From an uncultured Holophagaceae bacterium (GTDB lineage: Bacteria > Acidobacteriota > Holophagae > Holophagales > Holophagaceae): 64,000 bases of DNA. The notes below the pieces were generated by a model, which was not told the origin of the DNA, ran no database searches, and was given only the letters and a program-made list of their open reading frames with translations. The translations under genes were made by a program, and so were the position numbers. Each line of letters begins with the position of its first letter. Position 1 is the stretch's first letter. Location of the stretch: positions 1-64,000 of the forward strand of contig CAIOFF010000032.1 in NCBI GenBank assembly GCA_903857495.1. Reading direction: 5' to 3'. Positions 43,371 to 55,065 of the stretch are shown one piece after another.

Positions 43371-44759
43371 CTACTTCTGGATTCTGGATGTTGAGATGCC
43401 GTGGGTCTTGAGCTTTACATAGAGGGTGCTGCGGGGAATCCCCAGCAAAGGCGCCGCGGCCTCCACCTGGAAGCCCACTTCCTCCATCACCCGGAGGATG
43501 TGCCGCCGCTCCACTTCAAGCAGGGTCATGCTCGAGGCCCGGGGCAGGGCCGCTTCGGGGGAGCCCGCCACCACCGGGGCCTCCCGCCGGGGGCTGGCGC
43601 CCAGGCTCAGGTCCCCCACGTCGATGACATGGCCCTGGCGGGTGAGGACGGCCCGCTCCAGGGTGTTCTTCAGCTCGCGGATGTTGCCGGGCCAGGTCTG
43701 CTCCCGGAGCCAGCCCTCGGCCTCGGCGGAGAACTCGAGGCTGCCGATGCCCCACTGGTTGGCGATGCGGGCCAGGAAGAGCCGCGCCAGCATGGGGATG
43801 TCCTCCCGGCGCTCCCGCAGGGCCGGGATGGTGATCTGCAGGGTGCTGATGCGGTAGTAGAGGTCCTCGCGGAACTGGCCGCTACCCAGCATCTGCTCCA
43901 GGTTGTGGTGGGTGGCCCCGATGAGGCCGAAGTCCGCGCTGCGGTCGCGGTTCTCGCCCAGGCGCCGGAAGGTGTGCTCCTCGATGGCCTTGAGGATCTT
44001 GGCCTGGACCTGCAGGTCCATCTCCGCGATCTCGTCGAGAAAGAGCGTGCCCCGGTGAGCCAGCTCCATGAGGCCGGCCTTGGCCGTGGCGGCCCCGGTG
44101 AAGGCGCCCTTCTCGTGCCCGAAGAGCTCGCTCTCCAGCAGGTCCTTGCTGAGGCCGGCGCAGTTCAGCTCCACAAAGGGGTGGGCGTTGCGGGGGCTGT
44201 GCTTGTGGATCCAGCGGGCCAGAGCGCTCTTGCCGGTGCCGGTCTCGCCGTGCAGCAGGAGCGGGACAGCCACCGTGAGCATCTTCTTGACCCGGTTCTC
44301 CAGGGCCTTGATGGCCGGGCTCACGCCGAAGAAGGGATTCAGGGTGTGCTGGCCTTCGACCCGGCTGTGGACGAGGTTGACCCGCTTCTCGCGCACCTGC
44401 TCCAGCAGCCGCTGGCAGAGGGCCAGCAGGGCGCCGGGCTCCACGGGCTTCACCAGGAACTGGGCCGCGCCTTCCTTGATCAGCTCCACCGCCAGCTCCA
44501 CCGAGGAGAGGGCCGTGATCACCACCACCGGGGGCGCCGACTCATCCTCCGCGAGGGTGCGCAGCAGCTCCGAGGCGTTGCCGTCCGGCAGCTGGTAGTC
44601 CAGGAAGATGACCTCGGGATGGAAGCGCAGGAGGACCTGGCGGGCCTCGGCCAGGGAACCGGCACAGGCCACCTGGTAGGGGCCCTCCTCGAAGATCACC
44701 GACAGGAACTCGCGCTGGACCGCGTCATCCTCGACGATCAGCACCCGGCTCCGTTCCAT
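43371..44759 (-). CDS. NtrC-family sigma54-dependent regulator of the pilus locus
   Basis: 462 residues. Receiver: VLIVEDDAVQREFL, Asp in VIFLDYQLPDG, Lys in FLVKPVEPGAL. AAA+ domain: GETGTGKS, GAFTGA loop, TLFLDEIAEM, FREDLYYRISTLQITIPALR. Fis-type helix-turn-helix at the end (APLLGIPRSTLYVKL). It overlaps the hybrid kinase gene by ATGA and is its likely phosphoacceptor through the kinase's Hpt domain. It probably activates the three TGGCAYG-type promoters of the pilin and chaperone genes. Confidence 0.93.
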   Translation of the reverse strand: MERSRVLIVEDDAVQREFLSVIFEEGPYQVACAGSLAEARQVLLRFHPEVIFLDYQLPDGNASELLRTLAEDESAPPVVVITALSSVELAVELIKEGAAQFLVKPVEPGALLALCQRLLEQVREKRVNLVHSRVEGQHTLNPFFGVSPAIKALENRVKKMLTVAVPLLLHGETGTGKSALARWIHKHSPRNAHPFVELNCAGLSKDLLESELFGHEKGAFTGAATAKAGLMELAHRGTLFLDEIAEMDLQVQAKILKAIEEHTFRRLGENRDRSADFGLIGATHHNLEQMLGSGQFREDLYYRISTLQITIPALRERREDIPMLARLFLARIANQWGIGSLEFSAEAEGWLREQTWPGNIRELKNTLERAVLTRQGHVIDVGDLSLGASPRREAPVVAGSPEAALPRASSMTLLEVERRHILRVMEEVGFQVEAAAPLLGIPRSTLYVKLKTHGISTSRIQK

Positions 44760-47700
44760 CAGGCCTCCATCCCCCCATCATCGCGCAGGCCCGGGGCGGG
44801 TGTCACGGGCGCAGGGGTCGCGGTCGGCGATTCGGCCAGGAACAGGGGCGCCACGGCGTGGAACTGCTCGAAGGCCAGGGGCAAGTTCGGCAGGCCTGCG
44901 GCCACCGCCGCATGGTCACCCTCCTTCACGAGCTGTTCCAGGTCCCGGGTCAGGGCGTAGAGCCGGGTCGCGCTGACGGTGGCGCAGGAGCCCGCCAGCA
45001 GGTGGAGCTTCCGGCCCGTCTGCTCCCAGTCTCCGGCAGCCGCAGCGGTGCGGGCGGCTTCGAGGACCGGGGGGGTGGAGGTGAGGAAGAGCTCCAGGAT
45101 CCGGCCCGCGGCTTTGCGGCTGCCCATGAGCCGCTGGAGGAAGGCCTCCGGCTCGAAGACCGCCGGCAGGTCAGGCGGCGCAGCTTCCGCGCCGACCTTG
45201 GGCAGGTAGCGGTTCAGGACCTCCAGGAGCGCTGCGGGTTCGATGGGCTTGGCCAGGTAGCCGTCCATGCCTGCGTCCAGGCAGCGCTGGCGGTCCTCGC
45301 GCATGGCGTGGGCCGTCATGGCCACCACCGGCACCTGGCAGTCCAGGACCTCGGACTCGGGGCTTCTCAGTGCGAGGGTGGTTTGCAGCCCATCCAGATT
45401 GGGCATCTGGATGTCCATGAGGACCAGGTCGTAGCGGTGCTTCCGCAGGGCCTCCAGGGCCTCCAGGCCATCCGTCGCCAGGTCCGGCACCAGGCCCCAG
45501 CCCTCGAGCAGGGCCATGGCCAGCTCCTGGTTCACCTCGTTGTCCTCGACCAGCAGAACCCGGCCTGTGCCGAAGTTCTGTGCAGAGTCGGAAACCTTGG
45601 CCAGCATCTCGAAGCCGACGGCGCCCGAAGGCTGCAGCCGCAGCCGGGCGGTGAACCAGAACTCGGAGCCGACGCCTTCCTCGCTGGTGGCCCCAATCTC
45701 GCCCCCCAGGAGGGCCGTGAGCTGTCGGCAGATGGTGAGGCCGAGCCCGGTGCCACCGAACTTCCGGGTGGTGGAGGTGTCCACCTGGGTGAAGCTCTGG
45801 AAGATCTCCTCAAGCTTGTCCGGAGGGATGCCGATGCCCGTGTCCTTGACGCGGAAGCAGAGGTGGGTCTCCTCTTCCGCGCGGAGGAGGACCTCCACCC
45901 GAACGCTCACTTCTCCACCCAAGCTGAACTTGATCGCGTTGCCCACCAGGTTCAGCAGCACCTGCTTCAGGCGATATTGATCCCCCCGCAGGCGGTCCGG
46001 GACCTCGGGAGCCAGGGTGCAGGTGAAGGCCAGTCCCTTCTCTGCAGCCACCGGGGCCATGAGCAGCTGGAACTCCTCCAGGAGGACCGCCAGGCTGAAG
46101 TCGGTCTCTTCGAGGACCAGCTTGCCGGACTCGATCTTGGCGAGATCCAGCACGTCGTTGACGAGCTCCAGCAGGGAATCGCCACAGATGCGTGCGGACT
46201 CGGCGTAGCGGCGCTGCTTGGGCTCCAGGGGAGACTTCAGCAGCAGGCCAACCATGCCGATCATGCCGTTCAGGGGGGTCCGGATCTCGTGGCTCATGTT
46301 GGCCAGGAACTCCGACTTGACCCTGCTGGCCGCCTGGGCCTCCAGAGCCAGCGCGTTCGCCCGGTCAATCTCGTCGCGCAGCAGCTCGCTGGCGGCGACG
46401 AGCTCCGTGATGTCCGTGATGCTGCCCACCAGCCGCAGGGGCTTGCCGGTCTCGTCCCACAGCACGACCTTGCCGCGGTCATGCACCCAGATCAGGCTGC
46501 CATCGGCGCGGCGCATCCGGTGGCGGCCGTCGAAGGGAATTCCCCCGTCCAGGGCGGTCTGGATGCCCGCCCAGACCAGGGCGCGGTCCTCGGGCTCCAG
46601 CACGGTCTCGAGAAAGTCGATCGGGTGCTCGAGATACTGCTCCTCCAGGCCCAGGAGCTCGCACCAGTGGGCGTTGTGCTTGACCCAGTCGTTCGGGATG
46701 TCCCAGTCCCAGATACCGTCCCCGGTGGCATCCAGGGCGAAGGCCAGGCTCTGCTCGACGCTCTTGCGGGCCTCGTTGGCCACCTGCATCGCCGTGGTGT
46801 CCACGAACGTGACCACCATGCCCACTACCTTGCCCTGGCTGCGGTAGGGGTAGGCCCAGTAATCCACCGGGAAGGTCGACCCGTCGGCCCGCCGCAGTCG
46901 CTCCCCCTCCACGTGCGTCCCCGTGCCCCGTCTGAGGGCCTGGAAGATCTCGCAGGGCGGGATCTTGGTGCCGGGGGAGCCTGCCGGGAGCATCCGGCCG
47001 ACCCGGCCCGTCACTTCGGTGCAGGGCTGCTCGCAGGCCTCGCAGCGGCCCCGCAGGCGGATGCCGGCGAGCTGTTGCATGTTCTTGCCCAGCAGCTGGT
47101 CGGCGCCGTCATAACCCAGCATCCGCACACAGGCAGGGTTGATGAAGGTGCACTGGCCCTGGCGGTCCATGAGAAAGATGGCCTCGACGGCGGAGTCCGA
47201 CAGCAGCTGGATCCGCTCCAGCCGGTCCTCGGCGAGCTCCGTGATCCGGACGCGGCTCCGCTCCAGTCGGTAGAGCAGATAGAACACGCCGAAGCTGACC
47301 AGCAGGCGGAACAGCAGCAGGTTCCACCGCCCCTGCTGGGGCGGGAACGCGTCCGGGTGGACCCCCGCCCAGACACGGAGGACCCAGCGCTGCCCATAGA
47401 GCTCCATGGTCCTGGAGGTGAGGTAGGGCGCCGCCTCTGGAGGCCCATCAGGGGCCAGGCGGAAGAGCATGTCCTTCTCCTGCAGGGAGGGGCCGACGTA
47501 GGCCTCCAGACCCGTGCCCTTGGGTGAAGGCTCCAGGATGCCGGTCAGCAGGGGCTCCATCCGGAACGCCTGGTAGACCCACCCCAGGAGGGCCTCCCGC
47601 CGCTGGGGCACGGTGCCCAGGGGCCTGCCCTGCCGGTAGATCGGAGCGAAGAACAGGACCCCGGTCGGGTTGACCGTGGCGTCCTCTCGGGTGAGGGTGA

Positions 47701-48229
47701 CGGGGTTTGTGAGGGTGGGAGCTCCGGTGTCGCAGGCGCGGGCCATGGCGGCCCTCCGGAGGGGCTCGGCATAGAGGTTCCGGCCCAGGATGCCCTGGCT
47801 CTGGTCGTGGAGGGGTTCCACTGTGACCACGGCGCTGGTGCCTGCTGCCTGGGGTGCGCTGGCGGCATTCCCACCGGCCTCTGCCACGGGGGATGCGGGG
47901 TGCCAGGCGACGACCCCGAAGCTCCGGTAGGCCATGCCAAAGGAAGTCAGGTCCAGGCTGTTGACGTAGTGGCTCCAGGACTCCTTGGTGGGCAGGGCCT
48001 CCCGCTGGGAGATGGACTCGGCGCCGGCCCGGAGGAGCTGCTCGTGGAAGGCCATCCGCCGGGCGATGCGCTCCTGGAGGAGGGTCGCATCCGCCTCAAA
48101 CTGATCACGGGCATGCCTGCGGTCCTCGTGCATGGACCAGGAGAAGGTGATCAGGGACAGGATGAGGGTCACCGCCAACCCCAGCCAAGGCCGCCAGGAT
48201 CGGAGGGCTTGGAGCCTGGTGCTGGGCAT
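44759..48229 (-). CDS. Hybrid sensor kinase: CHASE-PAS-PAS-HisKA-HATPase-REC-Hpt
   Basis: About 1156 residues from ATG 48229 (AGGAG six bases upstream). Helix 1 ([18 protein letters not shown]), CHASE-like periplasmic domain to ~300, helix 2 ([17 protein letters not shown]). PAS-1 ([20 protein letters not shown]) contains a CEACEQPC cluster near residue 393. PAS-2 ([20 protein letters not shown]). His[22 protein letters not shown], ATPase [10 protein letters not shown] and [10 protein letters not shown]. Receiver [14 protein letters not shown] with Asp in [13 protein letters not shown]. Hpt His in [13 protein letters not shown] BarA-like phosphorelay for the adjacent NtrC-type regulator. Confidence 0.9.
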   Translation of the reverse strand: MPSTRLQALRSWRPWLGLAVTLILSLITFSWSMHEDRRHARDQFEADATLLQERIARRMAFHEQLLRAGAESISQREALPTKESWSHYVNSLDLTSFGMAYRSFGVVAWHPASPVAEAGGNAASAPQAAGTSAVVTVEPLHDQSQGILGRNLYAEPLRRAAMARACDTGAPTLTNPVTLTREDATVNPTGVLFFAPIYRQGRPLGTVPQRREALLGWVYQAFRMEPLLTGILEPSPKGTGLEAYVGPSLQEKDMLFRLAPDGPPEAAPYLTSRTMELYGQRWVLRVWAGVHPDAFPPQQGRWNLLLFRLLVSFGVFYLLYRLERSRVRITELAEDRLERIQLLSDSAVEAIFLMDRQGQCTFINPACVRMLGYDGADQLLGKNMQQLAGIRLRGRCEACEQPCTEVTGRVGRMLPAGSPGTKIPPCEIFQALRRGTGTHVEGERLRRADGSTFPVDYWAYPYRSQGKVVGMVVTFVDTTAMQVANEARKSVEQSLAFALDATGDGIWDWDIPNDWVKHNAHWCELLGLEEQYLEHPIDFLETVLEPEDRALVWAGIQTALDGGIPFDGRHRMRRADGSLIWVHDRGKVVLWDETGKPLRLVGSITDITELVAASELLRDEIDRANALALEAQAASRVKSEFLANMSHEIRTPLNGMIGMVGLLLKSPLEPKQRRYAESARICGDSLLELVNDVLDLAKIESGKLVLEETDFSLAVLLEEFQLLMAPVAAEKGLAFTCTLAPEVPDRLRGDQYRLKQVLLNLVGNAIKFSLGGEVSVRVEVLLRAEEETHLCFRVKDTGIGIPPDKLEEIFQSFTQVDTSTTRKFGGTGLGLTICRQLTALLGGEIGATSEEGVGSEFWFTARLRLQPSGAVGFEMLAKVSDSAQNFGTGRVLLVEDNEVNQELAMALLEGWGLVPDLATDGLEALEALRKHRYDLVLMDIQMPNLDGLQTTLALRSPESEVLDCQVPVVAMTAHAMREDRQRCLDAGMDGYLAKPIEPAALLEVLNRYLPKVGAEAAPPDLPAVFEPEAFLQRLMGSRKAAGRILELFLTSTPPVLEAARTAAAAGDWEQTGRKLHLLAGSCATVSATRLYALTRDLEQLVKEGDHAAVAAGLPNLPLAFEQFHAVAPLFLAESPTATPAPVTPAPGLRDDGGMEA

Positions 48230-48473
48230 CGCGCGCTCCTGAGGTCTGCTGGCGCCCACCGGGCGTTTGGGGTTCTGTGGGTTCCAGACAACAAAGGAGC
48301 AAGACCAAGGTTCTGGAGGCGTCACCCCAGGTTCGGGATGTCCTCACAGGACCGACTCCCCACAATCCCTGCCGGGGCGCCAGGAGCCTTGGATTAGGTT
48401 CAAAATATCATGAGCTGATATTTGAACTCTAAAATAATCAATTAGATACGTAGTTTTACGTAGTTGTCCCGGC
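48230..48473. other. Gap between hybrid kinase and pilin gene 5
   Basis: 244 bp. It contains the kinase ribosome-binding site and an AT-rich stretch at 48400-48465 with two TACGTAGTT copies. No gene seen. Confidence 0.5.
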
Positions 48474-48983
48474 CTAGTTGTAGGCCACGGTCACGGTGAA
48501 GCTGCCGGCATAGCTGCCCGAAGGCTGGTTGGCCTCGACGCCCAGGGTCGCGCCCACGCTCAGGGCCAGCCGACCCCGGGCGTCCAGGACCTGCGTGCTG
48601 CCGCCGGTGCTGAAGCCCGCCACGGTCATCCGGTTTAGGCCCGACATGATCTCGATGCTGGCGGGCAGGCTCACGGTGAAGGTGGCGTGGGGTTCCCCGG
48701 CCACCTGGAAGGCTGCGGAGGACACGGCCTCGGCGCTGCCCAGGACCACCCCGCCCGAGGCCCGGCGCGCGCCGTCCTGGCCCAGCACCACCTGGCCCGC
48801 GCTGCGGGTGGCGATCATGCCCCCGAAGTTCAGGTCCGCGGGCTTCTGGATGGAGACGGGCTGGCAGATCTCGGCCGAGGCCGTGGCCACGGCGCCCCGA
48901 ACCTGGCCGAAGGCGGGCACCGCGCCCGCCAGGAGCAGGGCTCCGGCGCTGGCGAGGATGGCTCCCGTACGGCCCTTCGACAT
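48474..48983 (-). CDS. DUF4402 pilin-like subunit 5, outlying copy
   Basis: 169 residues from ATG 48983. Signal peptide (ASAGALLLAGAVPAFGQ). DUF4402 core: ASAEICQPVSIQKPADLNFG, GMIATRSAGQVVLGQDGARR, ASGGVVLGSAEAVSSAAFQV, PASIEIMSGLNRMTV and the terminal SYAGSFTVTVAYN. It has a single Cys in the position of Tyr in IYQPIS. It lies upstream of the regulatory genes and is the most divergent copy. No sigma54-like box was found in front of it. Confidence 0.82.
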   Translation of the reverse strand: MSKGRTGAILASAGALLLAGAVPAFGQVRGAVATASAEICQPVSIQKPADLNFGGMIATRSAGQVVLGQDGARRASGGVVLGSAEAVSSAAFQVAGEPHATFTVSLPASIEIMSGLNRMTVAGFSTGGSTQVLDARGRLALSVGATLGVEANQPSGSYAGSFTVTVAYN

Positions 48984-49179
48984 GCCTTTGTCCTTTGGTT
49001 CCCCGCATCGGCACGGGCAAGTCAGACTTGACCTCGATGTCAGTTTACCGATGGCTCTTTTAACCTGTGCGGACATGTGATTTGGATCATCCCTGTCTAC
49101 CTTTTGGGGGAGTTAATACCACCCTTCCTTGCGCTAACCTTGCGGTATTCACCCTCCCTTTTCCGCGACCGAGAGCCCC

Positions 49180-51123
<1,944 letters not shown>

Positions 51124-51186
51124 GGGGCTGGGACGTCATCGGCGTTGCCGGTCATCTGCCGCGCTTTGCTAATTTGGGCCTTCGAT

Positions 51187-51427
51187 GATCTCCACGAAGG
51201 ACACGAAGAACTGATTCAAAGAGACACGAAGGCGCAGTCATCGCGCCGAGAGGGCATCCGGGCCTGCGGCCCCCGGTCGCTTGCGACCGGCCAAGGGGGC
51301 GGCGGCTGGAACGGCTTTTTGGGGCCGCAGCCAGCCGCCGCCCCCTTGGGGATGCCCGGGGTGCGCCATGGCGCATTCGTGTGCTTCCTGCGCCCGCAGG
51401 GCTACTTCGTGAACTTCGTGGAGGGCC
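51187..51427. repeat. Composite nested palindrome in the 51124-51577 gap
   Basis: Outer arms CCACGAAGGACACGAAG (from 51192) and its inverse CTTCGTGAACTTCGTGG (to 51422). Inside, a perfect 19-bp inverted repeat CCAAGGGGGCGGCGGCTGG (51291-51309) with 51331-51349, and GGGCATCC/GGATGCCC flanks. No gene in the gap. Same plan as 28151-28492 with different outer units. Confidence 0.72.
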
Positions 51428-51577
51428 TTTTCTGCGGAGTCTGGCCGCTAACCGGGTCTGCATTGGCAACAATGGCAAGATCTACCCATTCCCTGCGCCC
51501 TGGCTGGCCCGAGGCTCGAAATCAGGAGATCCAGGGGTAGGCCGATACAGCGATCCTGAGACGATCCCGGAGCCTCC

Positions 51578-54500
51578 ATGCCCAAACCTTCCCATGGCGA
51601 GGCAGCATCCTCCCGCCTGGGCTGGAGCGGGCTCCTGGAAGGACTGCCCCAGGGGCTCGTGCTGCTGGATGCGGAGGGACGCACGCTCGAGGCCAACCCG
51701 GCGGCGCTCCGGCTGCTGAGGCGGGGCAGGCAGGTGGTCGGTTCGCTGGAACGGCTCGATCCCGGGTGCCAGGTGTCGGCGGAGGACGGCTCGCCCCTGC
51801 CTCTGAACGAGCAGGCCTGGTTCGGGGGCGGGACGCTGCCCGCTCGGGTCCGCCTGGACTGGGGCGACGGGGTGCCCCTCTGGCTGGAGGTCACCGCGAT
51901 TCCCCAGGAGGAGGGCGCCCTGCTCCTGAGCTACCAGGACATCACCGAGCGCCGGACCACCGAGGCCAGCCAGCGCCTGCAGGCCCTGGCCCTGGATCAG
52001 GCCCTGGACATGGTGACCGTCACGGACCTGTTCGGGCAGATCATCTACGTGAACGAGGCCCAGTGTCGGGCCTTCGGCAAGCCTCGGGAAGAGCTCCTCG
52101 GCCGGACCACGGAGCTCTATGCGATGGATGCTCTCCAGGCTGAGCAGCAGCGCTCCCTCGTCCAGGAGACCCTGGCCAAGGGGCACTGGCACGGCAAGGT
52201 GATCAACGGCGCGAAGGATGGTTCGGCCCTCCACGTGGATCTGTGTACCAGCCTGGTCCGGGACCCGGAGGGTCGCCCCTTCGCCCTGCTGGGTGTCGGC
52301 ACGGATGTCACGGGCTGGGAGAACACCAAGGACGAGCTGCTGCGCGTCAACCGCGACCTCCGCGCCCTCAGCGACTGCAACCTGGCGATCATCCATGCCA
52401 CGGACGAAGAGGTGCTGCTGAACGAGGTCTGCCGGATCATCGTGGAGGTCGGCGGCTACCGTCTGGCCTGGGTGGGCCTTGCGGAGCAGGACGCCGCCAA
52501 GACCGTGCGGCCCGTCGCCCAGGCAGGCTTCGAGGTGGGCTACCTGCAGACGCTGGGCCTCACCTGGGCGGACACCGAGCGGGGCCGGGGCCCCACGGGG
52601 ACCGCCATCCGCACCGGGTGCGCCTCCTCGGCCCAGAACATCCTGACCGACTCCCGCTTCACGCCCTGGCGGGCCGAAGCCACTCGGCGCGGCTATGCCT
52701 CATCCCTGGTGCTGCCGATGTTCATGGGCGCCGAGGTGTTCGGGGCCCTGAACATCTACTCGGTTCGGCCCGATGCCTTCGACGCCAAGGAGGCCCACCT
52801 CCTGACGGAGCTGGCCAACACCCTGGCCTTCGGGGTCGCGGCCCTGCGCACCCGCATGGCGCGTCAGCAGTCCGAGGCCGCCCTCGAAAAGAGCATGGAG
52901 CGCTTCCGGCAGATCAGCGCGGCTGCGGAGGAGTGGATCTGGGAGCTGGACCCCAAGGGTCTCTACACCCATGCCAGCCCCGTGGTGGAGGCCCTCCTGG
53001 GCTACACCCCCGAGGAGCTGGTGGGCAAGGTCCACTTCTACGACCTGTTCCCCGAAGCCGAGCGGGAGGCCCTGGTTGACGAGGTCTTCAAGACCTTTGC
53101 ACGCCGCGAGGCCATCCAGGATTTCCCCAACACCGTCCTCCACAAGGACGGGCGGGAGGTGCTCCTGGAGACCACCGGTCTGCCGATCCTGGGACCCGCC
53201 GGCGAGTTCCTGGGCTACCGGGGCGTGGACCGGGACGTGACCGAGCGGCGGCAGGCCGAGCACTTCCTGCGGGAGAGCGAGGAGCGCTTCCGCAGCCTCT
53301 TCGACCACACCCCGGTGGCCGTGCTGGAGGAGGACTTCTCCCTGGTGGCCCAGCGCCTGGAGGAGCTGCGGCAGCAGGGTGTCACGGATCTGCGCGCCCA
53401 CCTGGTGGCCCACCCGGCGGTGCTGCGGGAGCTCTTCTCCCGGGTGCGGGTGCTGGAGGTCAACACGGCTGGCCTGCGACTTCTGGGGACTTCTAGCCAG
53501 ATGGAGCTGGCCCGGAAGCGCGCCGACTACTTCACCGAGGACTCGCTGGCTGTCATCCGGGAGGAGCTGGCCCAGCTCTTCGAGGGGCGCACCGAGGTGG
53601 AGCTCGAGCTGCCGATCGTCGACCTCACGGGGCGCGCACTCGAGCTGCAGCGGCGCCTCTCCGTGGTGCCTGGGCATGAGCGGGACCTCTCGCGGGTGCT
53701 GGTGTCCCTGGTCGACCGGACCGAGGAGGTCCGGGCCGAAGCCGAGCGCGGCCGCATGGAAAAGGAGCTGAACCACCTGCAGCGGCTGGAGAGCCTCGGA
53801 CGGCTGGCGAGCGGGGTCTCCCACGACATGAACAACGTGCTGGGCGCCATCATGGCTGTGGCCAGCCTGCTGAAGGCGCGCCACCCGGATACACCCGCCA
53901 TTGTCAGGGATGCGGAGGCCCTGCTGCAGGCCGCCATCCGCGGCAGGGACCTCGTGAAGGGCCTGCGGGACTTCAGCCGCAAGGACCTGGACTCCGCCGT
54001 ACGGCTCGACCTCAACGAGCTGGTTCGCAGAGAGGCGGATCTGCTGGAGCGGACGACGCTGAAGAAGATGGCCATCGACCTGGACCTGGAGGAGGGCCTC
54101 CCGGACTTCTTCGGCGAGGCCAGCGCCCTGGCCAATGCCCTCATGAACCTCTGCATGAATGCCTGCGACGCCATGCCGGGCGGCGGCCGGATCACGCTGA
54201 GCACCCGCTTCCAGAAGCCGGGGGCCCTGGTGCTCACGGTTCAGGATGATGGCGAAGGCATGCCGCCGGAGGTCCTGGCCCGGGCCATGGAGCCCTTCTT
54301 CACCACCAAGCCCACGGGCAAGGGCACGGGCCTGGGCCTCTCGCAGGTCTTCGGGACCATGCGGGCCCATGGGGGCGCCATGGACATCCAGAGCCAGCCG
54401 GGCCGCGGCACCCGGGTCGCCCTCACCTTCCCCCTGGCGCCGGCTCAGCCGCCTGCCAGAGCCGATGCCGAGGCCGCCCCGGCCTCCTCCCAGCGGACCC

Positions 54501-54853
54501 TGCGGGTGCTCCTGGTGGATGATGACGATCTGGTGCGGGAGACCTTCCTCAACATGCTCGAGGTGGTGGGTCACCACCCCCAGGGCGTTTCTGGCGGGCG
54601 GGAGGCCCTGCGGCATTTGGCGGAGGGGCCCCTGCCGGACCTCGTGATCATGGACATCAACATGCCCGACATGGACGGACTGGAGACCCTGGGCCACCTG
54701 CGCTCCCGCTGGCCCGGACTCCCGGTGCTGATGCTCTCCGGCCACGTGGACGATCGGGCGCAGGGGCTCCTGGAGCAGTACCCGGGCGTCCGGGTGCTCC
54801 ACAAGCCCTGCGACATGACCGACCTGCGCCGCGTCCTCCAGGACTGGGTGTGA
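51578..54853 (+). CDS. Cytoplasmic multi-PAS/GAF hybrid sensor kinase
   Basis: 1091 residues without membrane helices. Order: PAS (GLLEGLPQGLVLLDAEGRTL), PAS (LDMVTVTDLFGQIIYVNEAQ), GAF (about 245-420, LADCNLAII region to FGVAALRTRMARQQ), PAS (ISAAAEEWIWELDPKGLYTH), PAS-like segment (~560-720), HisKA LASGVSHDMNNVLGAIMAVA, ATPase ALMNLCMNACDAMPG and GKGTGLGLSQVFG, terminal receiver VLLVDDDDLVRETFL with Asp in LVIMDINMPDMDG. Its kinase core resembles that of the 57639 protein. No partner regulator lies next to it. Confidence 0.9.
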   Translation: MPKPSHGEAASSRLGWSGLLEGLPQGLVLLDAEGRTLEANPAALRLLRRGRQVVGSLERLDPGCQVSAEDGSPLPLNEQAWFGGGTLPARVRLDWGDGVPLWLEVTAIPQEEGALLLSYQDITERRTTEASQRLQALALDQALDMVTVTDLFGQIIYVNEAQCRAFGKPREELLGRTTELYAMDALQAEQQRSLVQETLAKGHWHGKVINGAKDGSALHVDLCTSLVRDPEGRPFALLGVGTDVTGWENTKDELLRVNRDLRALSDCNLAIIHATDEEVLLNEVCRIIVEVGGYRLAWVGLAEQDAAKTVRPVAQAGFEVGYLQTLGLTWADTERGRGPTGTAIRTGCASSAQNILTDSRFTPWRAEATRRGYASSLVLPMFMGAEVFGALNIYSVRPDAFDAKEAHLLTELANTLAFGVAALRTRMARQQSEAALEKSMERFRQISAAAEEWIWELDPKGLYTHASPVVEALLGYTPEELVGKVHFYDLFPEAEREALVDEVFKTFARREAIQDFPNTVLHKDGREVLLETTGLPILGPAGEFLGYRGVDRDVTERRQAEHFLRESEERFRSLFDHTPVAVLEEDFSLVAQRLEELRQQGVTDLRAHLVAHPAVLRELFSRVRVLEVNTAGLRLLGTSSQMELARKRADYFTEDSLAVIREELAQLFEGRTEVELELPIVDLTGRALELQRRLSVVPGHERDLSRVLVSLVDRTEEVRAEAERGRMEKELNHLQRLESLGRLASGVSHDMNNVLGAIMAVASLLKARHPDTPAIVRDAEALLQAAIRGRDLVKGLRDFSRKDLDSAVRLDLNELVRREADLLERTTLKKMAIDLDLEEGLPDFFGEASALANALMNLCMNACDAMPGGGRITLSTRFQKPGALVLTVQDDGEGMPPEVLARAMEPFFTTKPTGKGTGLGLSQVFGTMRAHGGAMDIQSQPGRGTRVALTFPLAPAQPPARADAEAAPASSQRTLRVLLVDDDDLVRETFLNMLEVVGHHPQGVSGGREALRHLAEGPLPDLVIMDINMPDMDGLETLGHLRSRWPGLPVLMLSGHVDDRAQGLLEQYPGVRVLHKPCDMTDLRRVLQDWV

Positions 54854-54910
54854 GCGGGCGGGAGTGGCGCGGCTTCAGCGCCATTGGCCACTGAAAGAAA
54901 AAAAGCTTAT

Positions 54911-55038
54911 TAACCACCGATGAACACCGATAAACACCGATTAAAAGCTGATAAAGAAAGAGATAAAAAAACATCTGTTCCTGTTTTTATCATTTTTTAT
55001 CGGTGTTTATCAGAACTTATCGGTGTTCATCGGTGGTG
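54911..55038. repeat. Inverted repeat of ACACCGATRA 12-mers
   Basis: TTAACCACCGATGAACACCG and following ACACCGAT units face GTTTATCAGAACTTATCGGTG and TTCATCGGTGGT units across an A/T-rich centre. It lies between two convergent genes and may act as a bidirectional terminator. Confidence 0.75.
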
Positions 55039-55065
55039 ATCAGTTTCTTTGAATGCGAGCCGGCC

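Noticed and set aside
44858-47527. Plus-strand open frame of 889 codons opposite the pilus hybrid kinase
   Set aside because: Same shadow composition. The minus strand encodes clear CHASE, PAS, kinase, receiver and Hpt motifs.
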